Of a stretch of DNA of 64,000 nucleotides, positions 13,805 through 25,200 are shown piece by piece; position 1 is the stretch's first letter; every line of letters begins with the position of its first letter. The notes beneath the pieces were generated by a model that made no database searches, was not told the origin of the DNA, and worked only from the letters and a program-made list of their open reading frames with translations. A program made the translations under genes and the position numbers. This stretch comes from Darksidea phi (lineage: Eukaryota > Ascomycota > Dothideomycetes > Pleosporales > Lentitheciaceae). The stretch covers positions 520,744 through 584,743 of the forward strand of contig JASJFT010000002.1 in the NCBI GenBank assembly GCA_030770425.1, read 5' to 3'.

Positions 13805-15444
13805 ATGTCTCCCGGATCTCGTCGTAAGTCTCAGGTGTCCGCCAGTGTCCAGTCCGCCCGTTTGTTCTGACGCACTATCTTTAGCTACATCACCCCAAGG
13901 CCAAGGCCAAGATGCCACGCAGACAGCGGCTCCGATCGAGGCTGGTCCTGCTTGGCCAAATGGCTCGTCAAACCGCTCCACCCTCACTGCCCATGAGCGC
14001 CTTGATGCCATCCATCCGCTGTCGCCCCAGGCCGCCCCCGCCAGTGGTGACGCCAACCCCCAAGCCGTCGAGGTTACCGCTGCACATGCGGATCCGCTGG
14101 ATCTGAAGCGGCATATGCGATCAGATGTTAGCAAGAGGCAGATGAAAGCCGATCATCCCGCTGCCAACAAGAAGCACATGAAGAAGTTCTACACGAGGCA
14201 AAACGCCCTGATTGACCAGTTCCTCCAGAGTGGGGACGAAGAACGCTTAGCAGCCATCGACACCTTGGAGAACGGGCCCAAGGTCAGGTTCGCCGTGAAT
14301 GCCTCCTTCCTGGTCAACTTCTTCCTCTTCATCATTCAGATGTATGCCGCCATCTCCACCGGCTCGCTCTCACTCTTCGCGACAGCTGCAGATGCCTTCA
14401 TGGACCTGGTGTCGTCCGTGGTCATGCTTGTAACCTCGCGTATGGCAGCCAGGCCAAGCGTATACAAGTACCCTGTGGGACGGACCCGTATTGAGACAAT
14501 CGGCATCATCATGTTTTGCTGTCTCATGACTACGGTGGCTATCCAGCTGATCGCAAGTACAGTTCTTGGCCGCACCTGTCACAGCTGCTAACAACTGTCA
14601 GATCGAGTCTGGGCGTACCTTGGGAGGGGGCGAGAAAGGCTCAGAAGAGCTCCACATTATTCCTATCATCTTTGTTGGTGTCGCCAGTAAGCTACCGCGT
14701 GTTTGACGCTCCGCTGCCTACGGCTTCGCTCACACTATCCAGTCTTCTCCAAAGGCGCACTATGTATCTATTGTTTTATTCTCCGCCGCTACCCTTCAGT
14801 GCACGTCTTCTTTGTCGACCACCGCAATGACATCATCGTGAATGCCTTTGGTCTGACCATGTCTATCGTCGGGAGCCGCATTGTTTGGTATGTCGACCCG
14901 ATCGGCGCTATCCTCATCGGTCTCTTGATCCTTTGCTCTTGGGGCGCCAATGCCTTTGAGCATGTGTGGCTCTTGGTGGGCAAATCGGCACCCAAAGAAT
15001 TCATCTCAAAGGTCGTCTATCTTGTGGTTACGCACGACACACGTATTAGGAAGGTTGACACAGTACGTGTTTCGACAAGCGGTCGACAAAAATAGCAACC
15101 GCTAACCTGCTACAGGCTCGGGCCTACCATGCTGGGCAGAATTATTATGTTGAGGTCGATATTGTCATGGACGAGGACATGCCTCTCAAGGTCACGCACG
15201 ATGTCAGCCAATCGCTGCAACGCAAGCTTGAAGGTAAGCAAATGTCCACCAGTCGTGGGCTTCATGGACCCCGCTCATCCACATAGGTCTTGCCGATGTG
15301 GAGAGGGCGTATGTGCACGTCGATTACGAGAATTATCACAACATCAACGAGGAGCACAAGCCGCTTTATGACGTCACGTCGAAACGATCCATCAAGCAGC
15401 GCGTCAAGGAGCTACTATCCCGCTCCAAGAAAGACGAGGCATGA
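13805..15444 (+). CDS. Cation diffusion facilitator (CDF) metal transporter
   Basis: The model is join(13805..13823, 13885..14552, 14602..14686, 14743..15062, 15116..15233, 15287..15444), 455 aa. Exon joints restore QLI-IESGRTLGGGEKG, GVA-IFSKGAL and LEG-LADVERAYVHVDYEN. Intron 14553-14601 appears to use a GC donor (GCAAGT), because only that site keeps the frame. After a polar N-terminus of about 140 residues come six membrane segments. TM2 carries the DxxxD metal site DAFMD (176-180) and TM5 has DHRND (283-287). The cytosolic C-terminal domain contains the DIVMDEDMPLKVTHDVSQ signature. DxxxD in TM2 is associated with Mn-type CDFs, so Mn(II) export or sequestration is the best guess, with Zn as the alternative. 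Confidence 0.9.
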
Positions 15445-15998
15445 TCTTCAGCATCATCCCACCTCGAGGCCGCACCCGCTTGTTGACGCCGGTCGCTCCG
15501 CACGCCCCACTCTACCCGATTGCTGGTTCTCGTCTATACAAAGTAATGTCTCGCCATCACTTCTCGCGTCATATACGATACTACGGATATCGCTTGTTTA
15601 TACTATTTGTGTCATTCAAAAGTTTGCTATTATTAGTTGATACCTCGGTGCCTGGAACCATTTGTTCGGCACCACTGAAGCATGTATATGATAGCTTCAA
15701 ACTTGTATTTCTGGTCCGTCCTTACAACGAATGACATTAGCATTGCCTTCATCAACGTTCTATATCACTTTCCTTGGCCTGAGGAAGGTCATGCTGCCGG
15801 CTCGATGCTAATGCCCGTTAGGTTTTTGAATCGAATGCCGATGCACCGATAACTATGATAGAGATCTCCAGAAGCCGAAAGGCGTCGATAAAGTCCGGTT
15901 AGTCTATTGTTCGATGCCGTCGTCCCTTGCTCACACTCTTTATGCCCTCCCTGTACCGAATGGTATTGTCGTCGAACGGCATGCTAACAGGGATACAC
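15445..15998. other. Convergent spacer
   Basis: 554 bp between the end of the CDF gene and the converging end of the next gene. Nothing was recognised. Confidence 0.5.
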
Positions 15999-17279
15999 TC
16001 AGCTGGCGCCTTCAGAGATAGTAGGATGGAGATTTTTTATCTCTTCAACATGCTCCATGGTATCATAGAACTTGTCTTCATCGTCATTTTCTTGCGCTTT
16101 CGTCTTCCGTCGTTTGACCTTCAGCCTCTTCACAACTTGTGATGTATCAGCAAGTTTGACTGTGGTATCCGAGCTTCTACAGTGCTCCTTCTCCGATGAA
16201 GGACACTCAGTCTCTTCTGTTGTAGGTGCTTCTAGCCGAAATGTGGGCTGACGTGTCAATGCCATCTTGAGCTCACGTTGCGCTCTATCTTCGATAGCTA
16301 TCTCCTCTAGCGCCTCAATGAGAGCAGAGCCGTCGAGCGCTGTGGAAAGAGGATCAGCTACCGGATTGGATGCTGGCGGGTCCCACACCGCCGTCTTTAC
16401 GCTACCTAAGCTCTCGTCGCTCCCACTACGCACCAGATGTCTTCTTGATGTCCATGGCTCCCTACTCTCAGGCATCTTGTTCTCCTTCATCCAGGGCTTT
16501 TTCTTCTTGGTTTTCGCTTTCTCCACGTGCTCAATCTTCTCCACTCTCTTTGGCGCACTACCTTCACTTTTAGCATTCACCCTTTCACTGACCGCAGTCA
16601 CAATGGCCTTCTGAACCTGAGCAAATTCCGGAAATTTGTTCTCAAGGCTGCGGAAGAAATCGCATCGGTCCCGCGCTGCAAGGTACCAATACCTGATTGC
16701 AGAGAACTCGCTGTGCGTGTAACCAAAATTAATATGAGACCGGACGAAATTGAGCCCCATTTCCAATACAAGCGGTGAGCTCGTTGGGAATGTAGACCAG
16801 AGAGCTTTAATCTCTCCCAGGTTGACCGGATCACCAAGCATGAGCTTCGCATGGAGGTGCGCGTGCAATCCTTGTATGCCCGGGAGTGGGAGCTCGAGCG
16901 CCATCCAGGCTTTGTAGATTGATACTGAAGTTTGAATGCTGGGCTGCGTTAGGAATACTTCGTTGTCGACCGGCATGCCCGCGACTTGAAGCATGCGAGC
17001 CACAATCCATGCCAGTCCGACAATGTCGAGATTGGCGAAGATGTTGATGCCGACATATGGTTTGTGGAGGGCGAGCTGTGTAGCGGTGGTGGAGAGCTCC
17101 GACTCCGGAAGAATATACTGACGTAGTTTTGGCGCGAGGTGCAAAACAAGAGCGAGAGGGATTCTAGGCGGGAGGTCGAGGAAGCAGTCCACATCATGTA
17201 TGCCGAAGAGGACATAAGGTGGGGAGCGGGCAGCGGCGGGAAGAGGTGAGTGGAGTGGGAACTGGAGCATGTAAGACAT
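15999..17279 (-). CDS. Conserved fungal protein of unknown function (BTB-like layout)
   Basis: A single 426-aa frame with no need for introns. Residues 1-215 look globular: a start resembling a BTB-like fold (FGIHDVDCFLDLPP, then LVLHLAPKLRQYILPE), then a helical part with VNLGEIKALWSTFP and an aromatic YWYLAARDRCDFF. Residues 225-426 are charged and low in hydrophobics, including KTKKKKPWMKENK and KRLKVKRRKTK, which could be nuclear localisation signals. The divergent neighbour has the same order of motifs at low identity, so the two may be ancient paralogs. No enzyme motif was seen and the function is unknown. Confidence 0.65.
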   Translation of the reverse strand: MSYMLQFPLHSPLPAAARSPPYVLFGIHDVDCFLDLPPRIPLALVLHLAPKLRQYILPESELSTTATQLALHKPYVGINIFANLDIVGLAWIVARMLQVAGMPVDNEVFLTQPSIQTSVSIYKAWMALELPLPGIQGLHAHLHAKLMLGDPVNLGEIKALWSTFPTSSPLVLEMGLNFVRSHINFGYTHSEFSAIRYWYLAARDRCDFFRSLENKFPEFAQVQKAIVTAVSERVNAKSEGSAPKRVEKIEHVEKAKTKKKKPWMKENKMPESREPWTSRRHLVRSGSDESLGSVKTAVWDPPASNPVADPLSTALDGSALIEALEEIAIEDRAQRELKMALTRQPTFRLEAPTTEETECPSSEKEHCRSSDTTVKLADTSQVVKRLKVKRRKTKAQENDDEDKFYDTMEHVEEIKNLHPTISEGAS

Positions 17280-17727
17280 TGCTTTGTTGAAGGAAAGAGT
17301 ATACTAAGCTCCAGTGCACACACAATGAGAGGGGCGCGGGTTGTGGTATGGTAGAGACGATATGAAGGTGAGGTGGTTCAGTTTGCGTATAGTTCGTAAC
17401 TCGAGTGAGATAATAAACAAACGTTTGGGGGATACTGACGTCAGTTAGTGAAGGGTCTGATTTGTGCGATCGTAGCGTAAAGGACATACTACCGCTGTCT
17501 AGTAACAAAAAGGCTAGCCTGTGCGTAATAAGGTCACCGTTGTGTTGTCTACATTGTAGACTAACGTTGACCATGTTAAATCGCTATAGGGACAGGTATG
17601 CTCATTCATCCTAATACACTCTGTACTTTATAAGGACCCACTGGAAGGGCCTTATTGCATACAACATAGCGACGCGCTCGCACTTTTCAGATTGGTTTTG
17701 CGAAAGATCAACTATACCTTTTGAGCA
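17280..17727. promoter_or_regulatory. Divergent promoter between two related unknown genes
   Basis: 448 bp between divergent start codons. A TTTATAAGG element at about 17628 lies some 100 bp before the right-hand ATG and may be its TATA box. Confidence 0.35.
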
Positions 17728-19755
17728 ATGTCGAAGCAATCAAAGAAGACGCTTGAAAATGTTCTGACACCTACAACTGAGGATGCAACAGCAGAAAAGG
17801 CAGAAGCTACGAAAAAGCGAGCGACGGAGGAAAGCAAAAATGGCTCCCTCTTCACCTTCCGCGCCAATGCCGTCAACGCATCCTGGAATCACGATATATC
17901 TGACCAGTACAAGTACATCCAGATCGCTATCGAGCAGTCAGGCAATCCAAATGGCACAATGATCTGCGACCAGGTCTCGCCCCCTCTCCTCTTCTCACTA
18001 GCACCATCGCTGCAAAATGAGCTCTTTGGTAACCAAATCGTCCTCCCCTCTTCGGCTGCTCTCGACGACGACGCCGTGAATGACGTCGTCAATGCCATCC
18101 TCGACTGCGCAAAAGAAGGCAAACCTTTTGCCATGCACATGCACCGCGACCCAATCCGCATGATAAAGATACACGCTGTACTCGTGCGTTTTGAGATGCA
18201 TGACGAAGCGGATATGCTGTTGCAAGCGCTTTGGGGACAGATGGGGAGCAGGGAGTTGAAGTTGGGGGATGTCAGCTGGATTTGGGATACTTTTGCTGAC
18301 CCCATTGGAAAGCGTTGGAGCAGAAATGATTATATCGCGCCTGCTGCTAAGGAGTATGTGCAGATGATGGCGTGGCAAATTGTGAACATGGACTCAGAGG
18401 GGAAGCTGAATGAGGAGATCAAGAAGGCCATCGAGATGGAAAAAGAGCCAAGGTATTTCTTTGATATGTTGAAGGCGAGGGTAGAAAATTTTGGGCTTGG
18501 GAGGGAACTTTTGTCGTCGGCGAATGAGCCGGCTCAGCAGGAGGTTCGCAGCGAACAGGGTCGTGAGACTAATGGCACAGAAGCGAAATCGAACGCTACC
18601 TGTATCTCTCGAGCCCCTACACCTGCCCACGCTGCTCTTGAGAAATCGATTACCGAAGAGCAGTTCCCTGTGTATCGAAAGTCCACACCTTCATTACCAA
18701 CCCATATTTCGTCTACAAAAGCTCCGGGGCTCAGCCAAGACGACACCTCACCCAGTCCAAACCGCAACTCTGTCAGTAAGTTAAGTGTCATTCTCCAAAA
18801 TGCGCCCAAGTTCACATCCGCAGGCTTCATGAAATTCATCGAACCCCCAAAAACCAGCGCATTGCGATCTTTACCCCCCGCGTTTGGGCAGCCGGAGCAG
18901 AAAACCAATTTTTGGGGACGTAAGTCGCCTAAGACCGCTTTTGAGAAGTGGTATGGTGCTAATGCTTCAACAGACACCGGAATCTTTGGCTCTAGGCCAC
19001 CACCGAACAGCGATGGTAAAGGCATGCTCTTCGGCTGCCTTAGAAAGTTTTGAAGACACTGATACTCGATAGATATGTGGGAAAGCGGCGCTGGTGCCCT
19101 TGAAACAACCACGCTGGCCGCAACTACTCTCGAATCAAGCAGCGTCAGCTGCGGCATCGGCGTGCCTGGACTTCTGCAAACCGGCCCATCACCATCTGCT
19201 GATACAGATAGAATGCACGATACGGGCCAGTGCTTTGGAATGGTCAGGCCTCCACAAAACAATATAGTACACTCCTCTACGTCATCTTCGTTCAGCTTCG
19301 GCGGCTCGACTTCAATCCTTCGAATCAAAACGACTCCATCGATGCGGTCCCCATTCCATCCCACACCACTTTCTCGACCTGCACCATCTGGCTTCGATTT
19401 CAGTCAAAACGCGTTCCAAACGCCAACTCCAAGCTCGCCATCATATTCTACGCCTTCGACTAACTTTCAATTTGGCGGCGGGGCATTCCAAGCCCATCCC
19501 TCCAATGACTCATACCCGTCTACGATGCAAAAATCAACCGCCTCCTTGGGCGGTTACACCACACCTACCAGCTCGTATAGCGCCAATCATGCTGGCGATG
19601 TGAGTGCGAGTCCATTTGGCGACTCCCCGTTCGGTAATGCAGCCAATAATGCCGGGCCCAATAATATATTTGCGATGCAGAGGCCACGGAATAGCGGAGG
19701 GATGGTGCGGAAGTTTGCTACGGCGAAAGGTGCAAGGGGCAGTAGAAGGCGATGA
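17728..19755 (+). CDS. Unknown fungal protein with FG-rich C-terminus
   Basis: The model is join(17728..18919, 18974..19015, 19073..19755), 638 aa. The first intron has GTAAGT, a GCTAAT branch site and CAACAG. The second (57 bp) removes an in-frame TGA and links two frames that are in phase. Residues 30-270 share an order of motifs with the divergent neighbour: LLFSLAPSLQNELF and LKLGDVSWIWDTFA against LVLHLAPKLRQYIL and VNLGEIKALWSTFP. The C-terminal half is Ser/Thr/Pro-rich with scattered FG (IFGSRPP, FSFGG, FQFGGG, SPFGDSPFGN) and a basic end (KFATAKGARGSRRR). This tail resembles FG nucleoporins, but the number of FG pairs is small. A nuclear-pore or nuclear role is a guess only. Confidence 0.65.
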
Positions 19756-20282
19756 GATGGAGTCTGATAGTTGACGTGGCTCGAGGAAGTCGAGACTGGA
19801 TAGGATCGTCATAAGAGTCAGGGAGAGATCCGTATTTTGTTCGCAGGAGAGGCGAGAAGAAACTCAGAGAACTGATGACTTTCGGTTAGGAGAATTTGAC
19901 GTACTTATTGAGTCGTCGAATACCAGGAGCGGTTTTGATTTACTACCGCCGTGTCGCTCTACACCGAATTTGGCATTCTCTTCACTTGAAAAGGCCATTC
20001 TCATTGCCCTCATAGTCTGTAAACTTATGTAACGAGCAATTTTGGACTGTGTCGGAGGGCGCCGGTGCGGCATGTGACGGTAGGATAGCGACTTTAAGGG
20101 AAAGTTCAATAGACCTCATGACGATGTAGTTTTTATAAAGTAAAAAAGGGTCGCAAAAATTACGCCGAACTATTCAACGCTGACTTCCAGACCGGCGCGA
20201 TTGCCGGCCGCTTTTCATGTAGTCTCAAACAAATAGCGAAATCTTCATCCTGGTCTATCTTTATCCCTACGCGGTCTGCCTG
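19756..20282. other. Intergenic, nothing recognised
   Basis: 527 bp containing only short frames without domains. Confidence 0.5.
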
Positions 20283-20860
20283 CTACAAACTCTTAGCAAC
20301 TAATGTAAGCATCAATGAGCGAGCCGAATGTGCCGATCGGCACAACATCCTCTTCAGGTGGTGGAGGCGGCAATACCTCGTCCTGACCTCGACCGCCCTT
20401 ATCACACTCTCAACCCCACCACCCAAACCCTGTGCCAGAACGTGGAAGACTTTCCTAGGTATGAGTCCCAACTCAAATCTGGTTAGAGGTTGCTGCTGTA
20501 TCCCCATGACATACGGGAATTGAAACTTAAACGGAAACTCCACCTTGTCATCTTTCATAATGACATCTTCCATAATGTTATCTTTTACAATGTCATCTTC
20601 GCAATGTCATAGCTTGCGCCTCGCGTTGCCGACTAGAAGAGTTCGAGCTCGTGAGCGAAGTACTTGGGCTTTTCTTTGTATGTAATGTGGCTGTTGCCGT
20701 TTCTACGCGCGATACTGCATTTTTCGCGGCCTTCGAATGTGATGCTCACGCGCTGAGGTCGTTTCGAGGGGGTCGGCCCTTGTCCGCGAACAGGATCTCC
20801 GTTGGTGTAGATGTGGTTAGGGCCAAGAGAGAGGTCAACGTATATGAAATTTTTAGGCAT
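20283..20860 (-). pseudogene. Arrestin-like gene remnant
   Basis: Two minus-strand frames together resemble the N-lobe of fungal alpha-arrestins. The first, 20860 to 20633, holds FIYVDLSLGPNHIYTNGD, RVSITFEGREK and a TYKEKPKYF strand. The second, 20573 to 20283, holds KVEFPFKFQFPYVMG, a match to the arrestin EFPFxFxFP strand. They are separated by a stop (after ELELF) and a region of four 15-bp imperfect repeats (GTCATCTTTCATAAT-like, 20548-20610). No splice pair joins them in frame by eye, and the C-lobe is missing. Best read as a truncated and decayed gene; a small unrecognised exon could change this view. Confidence 0.45.
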
Positions 20861-21083
20861 TGTTCATGTGTCTGTTCATGGTGTTTGCGCTACGAATGAC
20901 GGATACATTCTGGAGCGCAAAAGTATATTGATGTGGTGTGGAGGATCCATGGCAAGGCTGACTATAACGTCATGAGTGGCTGTGTTGAGTGGCTGCGAAT
21001 TGTGCGTGCACGTGCACCCCGCGTTCAATGTTAACAAGCACGACGCGACCCGCACCAGCACGGTGCAGCATTTCAAGTCCGCA

Positions 21084-22269
21084 ATGCGCTTCAAGGCGTC
21101 GATACACAACATCACGACCTTTACGAGCAAGTACATAGTCTACATCAAGTGAATCGAAACTGACCTCCAGCTCTCCAGAGCTCACAGCCTCGCTCAGTTC
21201 GCTCGGCCCACTTGCGTGGGTCAAGCTCAGCGACGACCGCGTGTGCTTCACCATCATCCCCGAGCAGGGCACGCAGGTGTGGGCGTGAGTGGCTGCATTG
21301 CATCCGGGACAGGGCCTCCCACTGACCTCGCACAGTGTTCTCTCCATTGTAAGCCCGCCACCGCCATGTGAGTCCCCCGCAGCCACAGGCAGGGCCTGAC
21401 GCGCACAGGACACCATTTTTGAGACGTATACGATCCAGTCGGCGGCCAGAAATGTCATCAACCTCGAGGTTCCGCTCGGCGTGCTCAACCGCGCCCTCAA
21501 GTCGGCCCTCAACGCGACGTCGGCCCAGATCCGCCTGACCAAGAAGGACAACATGCCACTCCTGGCACTCACCATTGTGACCACCTCATCCTCGCATACG
21601 CACGCTGCATTCCCCACGGGCGCCAGCAACGACGAAGCCTTCGATGCACCCTTCGAGGGCTCCTTCGCCGGCGGTAATCGCGAGACCATCGTCACCCAAG
21701 AAGTGCCCGTCCGCGTGCTGGGCCCGGATACCGTGTCTGGGCTGCACGAGCCACAGTGTCGGGAGCCGGATGTGCACATCATTCTGCCACCGCTGCTGCA
21801 GTTGAAGAGCATTAGTGATAGGTTCACAAAGCTTGCCTTTGCGGGGGCTCGGTCAGGTGCGGGGAGCTCAGCGGCGCGCACGAGGCTCGAGATGGCAGCG
21901 AACATGCATGGGTGCCTTAAGATGAGCATCAAGACGGACGCTATGAGCATCTCGTCCGTCTGGACCGACCTGAGCAATCCTGAACTAGATCCCAGTCAGA
22001 TGACGGGAGGTACGATAGGTGTTGCTGAGCACCCTAGTACGCGTATGAAGCTGCTGGGAAGTGCCGATGGCCGCAGTGATGAAGGCTGGGCATCTGTGAG
22101 AATCGATGGAAAGGACTGGGGCAAGGTCATGAGCGTGGGCAGGTTGGGCGGCAGGGTCATTGCATGCTTCTGCCATGACCATGCCTTGATCCTATACGTG
22201 TACTTGCCCAGCGATAACGGCGAAGACGAGTCGGTTCTGACCTACTATGTCAGCTCATACAGCGCTTGA
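21084..22269 (+). CDS. hus1: Checkpoint clamp subunit HUS1
   Basis: HUS1 is a subunit of the RAD9-RAD1-HUS1 (9-1-1) PCNA-like clamp that signals DNA damage in the nucleus. The model is join(21084..21126, 21179..21284, 21336..21348, 21409..22269), 340 aa, the family size. The start MRFKASIHN is typical. Exon joints restore TFTKLTASLSSLGPLAWVKL and WAVLSIDTIFETYTIQSA. The first intron seems to use a GC donor (GCAAGT), since the nearby GT site breaks the frame. The third exon is only 13 nt. The rest is one long exon with the clamp features EVPLGVLNRALKSA, IRLTKKDNMPLLALTI and a C-terminal YYVSSYSA. Confidence 0.92.
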
Positions 22270-25200
22270 GCAACGCCTGGCGTGAATCTAGATGCCCGTC
22301 TCCCTCGAGATATGTACAGTTACCTTTTACATAAAGCCACCGCCTGGTTGCATGACAAACCCACCGTTGTATGACAAATCCGCCAAGGCATACTTCCATG
22401 TCCATCCACTCGGCCCCCAAATATGCAACCTTCTAGAAAGCCCGACGAATACACATTAGTCCCCGAAGAGGCCTAGCCGCGGTAGGAAACGCCTTTTCTG
22501 TTCGTGCCATCAAAGCCTTTGCAATTTGCGTCAGCAACGAGTCAACGGTGTAAAGTGGGGTGCTTCTGGGGTTGCTTGCGTAAGGCGTTCTTATTGTCTC
22601 GCAATATCGAGCCGTTATGGGATAGAGTTACGCCCCGCTACTTTCTATACGTGGGCTTTCGCTTTTCTCGCGTTTCTTGTGCTAAGGAGGAAAGGCCGGG
22701 ATGGAGTAACTTGCATTCGTCCGACCATGAAGTCGGCCGTCGCAACCCTCGAAGTGGATGTGCCTGTGCAATCGAATTACCTTAGCCAACCAATCATGAT
22801 CCATAGTTGCGGTTCCCCCTCGCGTAACCCAGAACGGAAATCTTCGAGAAGAAACATACAGTATGCTGACATGCATGAGCAGGGGAAAGCAAATCCGAGC
22901 CCGCAATCTTACCCACAGCACAAACCTAGCCAATAAATGCCCCGTCCACGGGAAATGGGCCGAGAAAAGGGGGGGCGCGTGCGGCCACGTTTTTGGCACG
23001 GCTACGCAAAGGGAGTGGCTTTGGGGCTAGGCAACTAATTAGATTGTGAGGGATTGGACGCCGCATGGCAGACTCGAAAGGGCGAGTATAGTGTATACGT
23101 GGAGGGCCGCGTGGAAGGACGCGATTTCGCTAACTAGATTTGCGAGAGGGTCTGGCATACAATCTCGAAACGTCCAGAAGCACCCCGTATACTTCGAGAT
23201 TGCGCGAGTGCATGCGTCAGATACGACAGACGCCCATGGCTTTGGGAGATTGCGACCCAACGGAGCGGCCCCCGGAACCCGAACCAGAGCTTTGTTCTTG
23301 GGGGCCGTGGCTTACTGCATCCCCGTCCGGTTGAACGGTCCGGTGTCGTGGAGGCGTGCGAGCAGAATATGTTTCGAGTTGAGTTCTAGCGTTTCTGTTG
23401 CCTTGGGGCAAGGTGGGCCATAATGGCACCATCTGGGGGCTAAGGCCAGCACTGCCTGCCTACGCCCTCCTCTTCTTTCCCACGTGTGTTCGCCAAGAGC
23501 GTTTAAAGTGTAAGAAGTAGTAAGACAATAACGTCACGTCCACGCCTGCAACGGTGCGCTAGAATCGGGCTTGCATGAACGCCCAAGCACGTGCTGAGCG
23601 TACTGTGGTTGTAAGCAAAGTAATTCACACCCCGCACCGAACCACATGAGAGCGTATGACATATAAATAGGTGTTTTAGCTAAAATACTACGTATGCCAA
23701 TCACTTAGGCTCTATAGCCCAAGGTCTACAGGAGGGGTGTGAATATCTCTCCTTACAGCCAAAGTATATGTCGACTCAAGTACTTGCATTGCACCAGATT
23801 GGGCACGGTAAGCCGTTTATTCGCAACTTTGCGGCCGGAGTCAGGCGGGATGGGCTTTCGAGGCCATTTCGCTTGCAACGGCCGGCGCTTGTTTGTCAGC
23901 CTGGGATGGCGTGAGCCTCGAAGAGTGGGGTGTTGTAAAATGAACTAAGCACCCGGTGGAATGAGTAACCAGCTACGGGTATTGAGCGGATGGGAACGGA
24001 CGGAACGGGCCGCTGTGGTGATGTGAGGTCCTATCCGAAACGACGGATTGCGTCTTTGACCAGGCAGAGAGAGGTGAGCAAGAAGTTTGTAATGCGCAAC
24101 GAGACTGAGCCGGTGAATCCCCCGAGTCGCATGGGGAATCCTACGATGCTGGTTCTGCTACACAACAAATTGTTCTGATTGCAGCCCCGCCCCAACCCCC
24201 ACCCCCACCCCCTCCCCATGGAGCGCTGCGGCCACCACGCAATACACAAGGCAGACCCCGACGGGGAGGCACTGATGTCATGTCTCGGTATTTTCACGAC
24301 AGGATCAAGGGGCTTGTACGCTAAGACGGGGATGTTTGTGGGCCGGGGCGGGCACTACTGTGACGGCAGTGGTAGCCGAGGATTTGATCGTCTGTCGGCC
24401 ATACTAATCAATACAATGAGAAAAGGCCCTGGAGTTGCTGAAGTTAGGTCAATGCATGCATGTACCAGGTTTCCTTCCACAAACATGAACATACTGCTCG
24501 AGGCTTCATCTTGCGTGCCTAAGGCGCCACCGCAGTGTATCATCGCGCCACTGCCCAGGCACCTTTTAAGGCCTGATGGCTTCCAATCGCTGTTGACGGG
24601 CCATCGACGTCGGCGACATGATGTCTCAAGACTGGCTGTCATTGACTGGCCTACAGGCAATGGTTGGGCGTTCCATTCCATCTCCTTTAGCAACCTCGCA
24701 CCAACGATCCTCGCATGGGAAAGGACTTGCAGCATATCATAACAGAGCTCGGACTCACCGAGCCGCGGGTCTTCCATCTCTATTATATTCTCTCACTGAC
24801 AAATGCCAGACGTGGCGGTGGCTGCTAGAGAAGACATGCTATTTCCCCAAGGAGTGTTTCCACTGTCGATCACGGCGCCACGGACGATCACTCTCAGCCT
24901 TACGAGAGCCGCGCTGCGCAAGGCTGACGAACGGATACACCGGATCGGCATTCCTTGTATACGGTTGGGTATTTCCGCGAGAGGCTTTGTAACGGAAAGC
25001 TACGGGAAGTGGGAGAAGGCGCGTGATACGTAGTGACTCAAACGTGTGTAAAACGCCTCGCTCAATGCGCGAGCGCAGCAGTGACTCAGAGAAAGCATGC
25101 TAAAAGTCGTGTACGACGTACCACGACACCTCGCATTCTCGGAGCGAGGCATTTCGTGGTGTGAGCCATGTGCTAGTGACCGTAAATTTGGCATCGGAGG

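Noticed and set aside
19054..19755. Separate FG-rich gene starting at 19075
   Set aside because: It is in phase with the upstream frame, and a 57-bp GT-AG intron removes the intervening stops, so one gene is more likely.
20970..21977. 335-codon minus-strand frame
   Set aside because: It is the antisense shadow of HUS1, with no domain.
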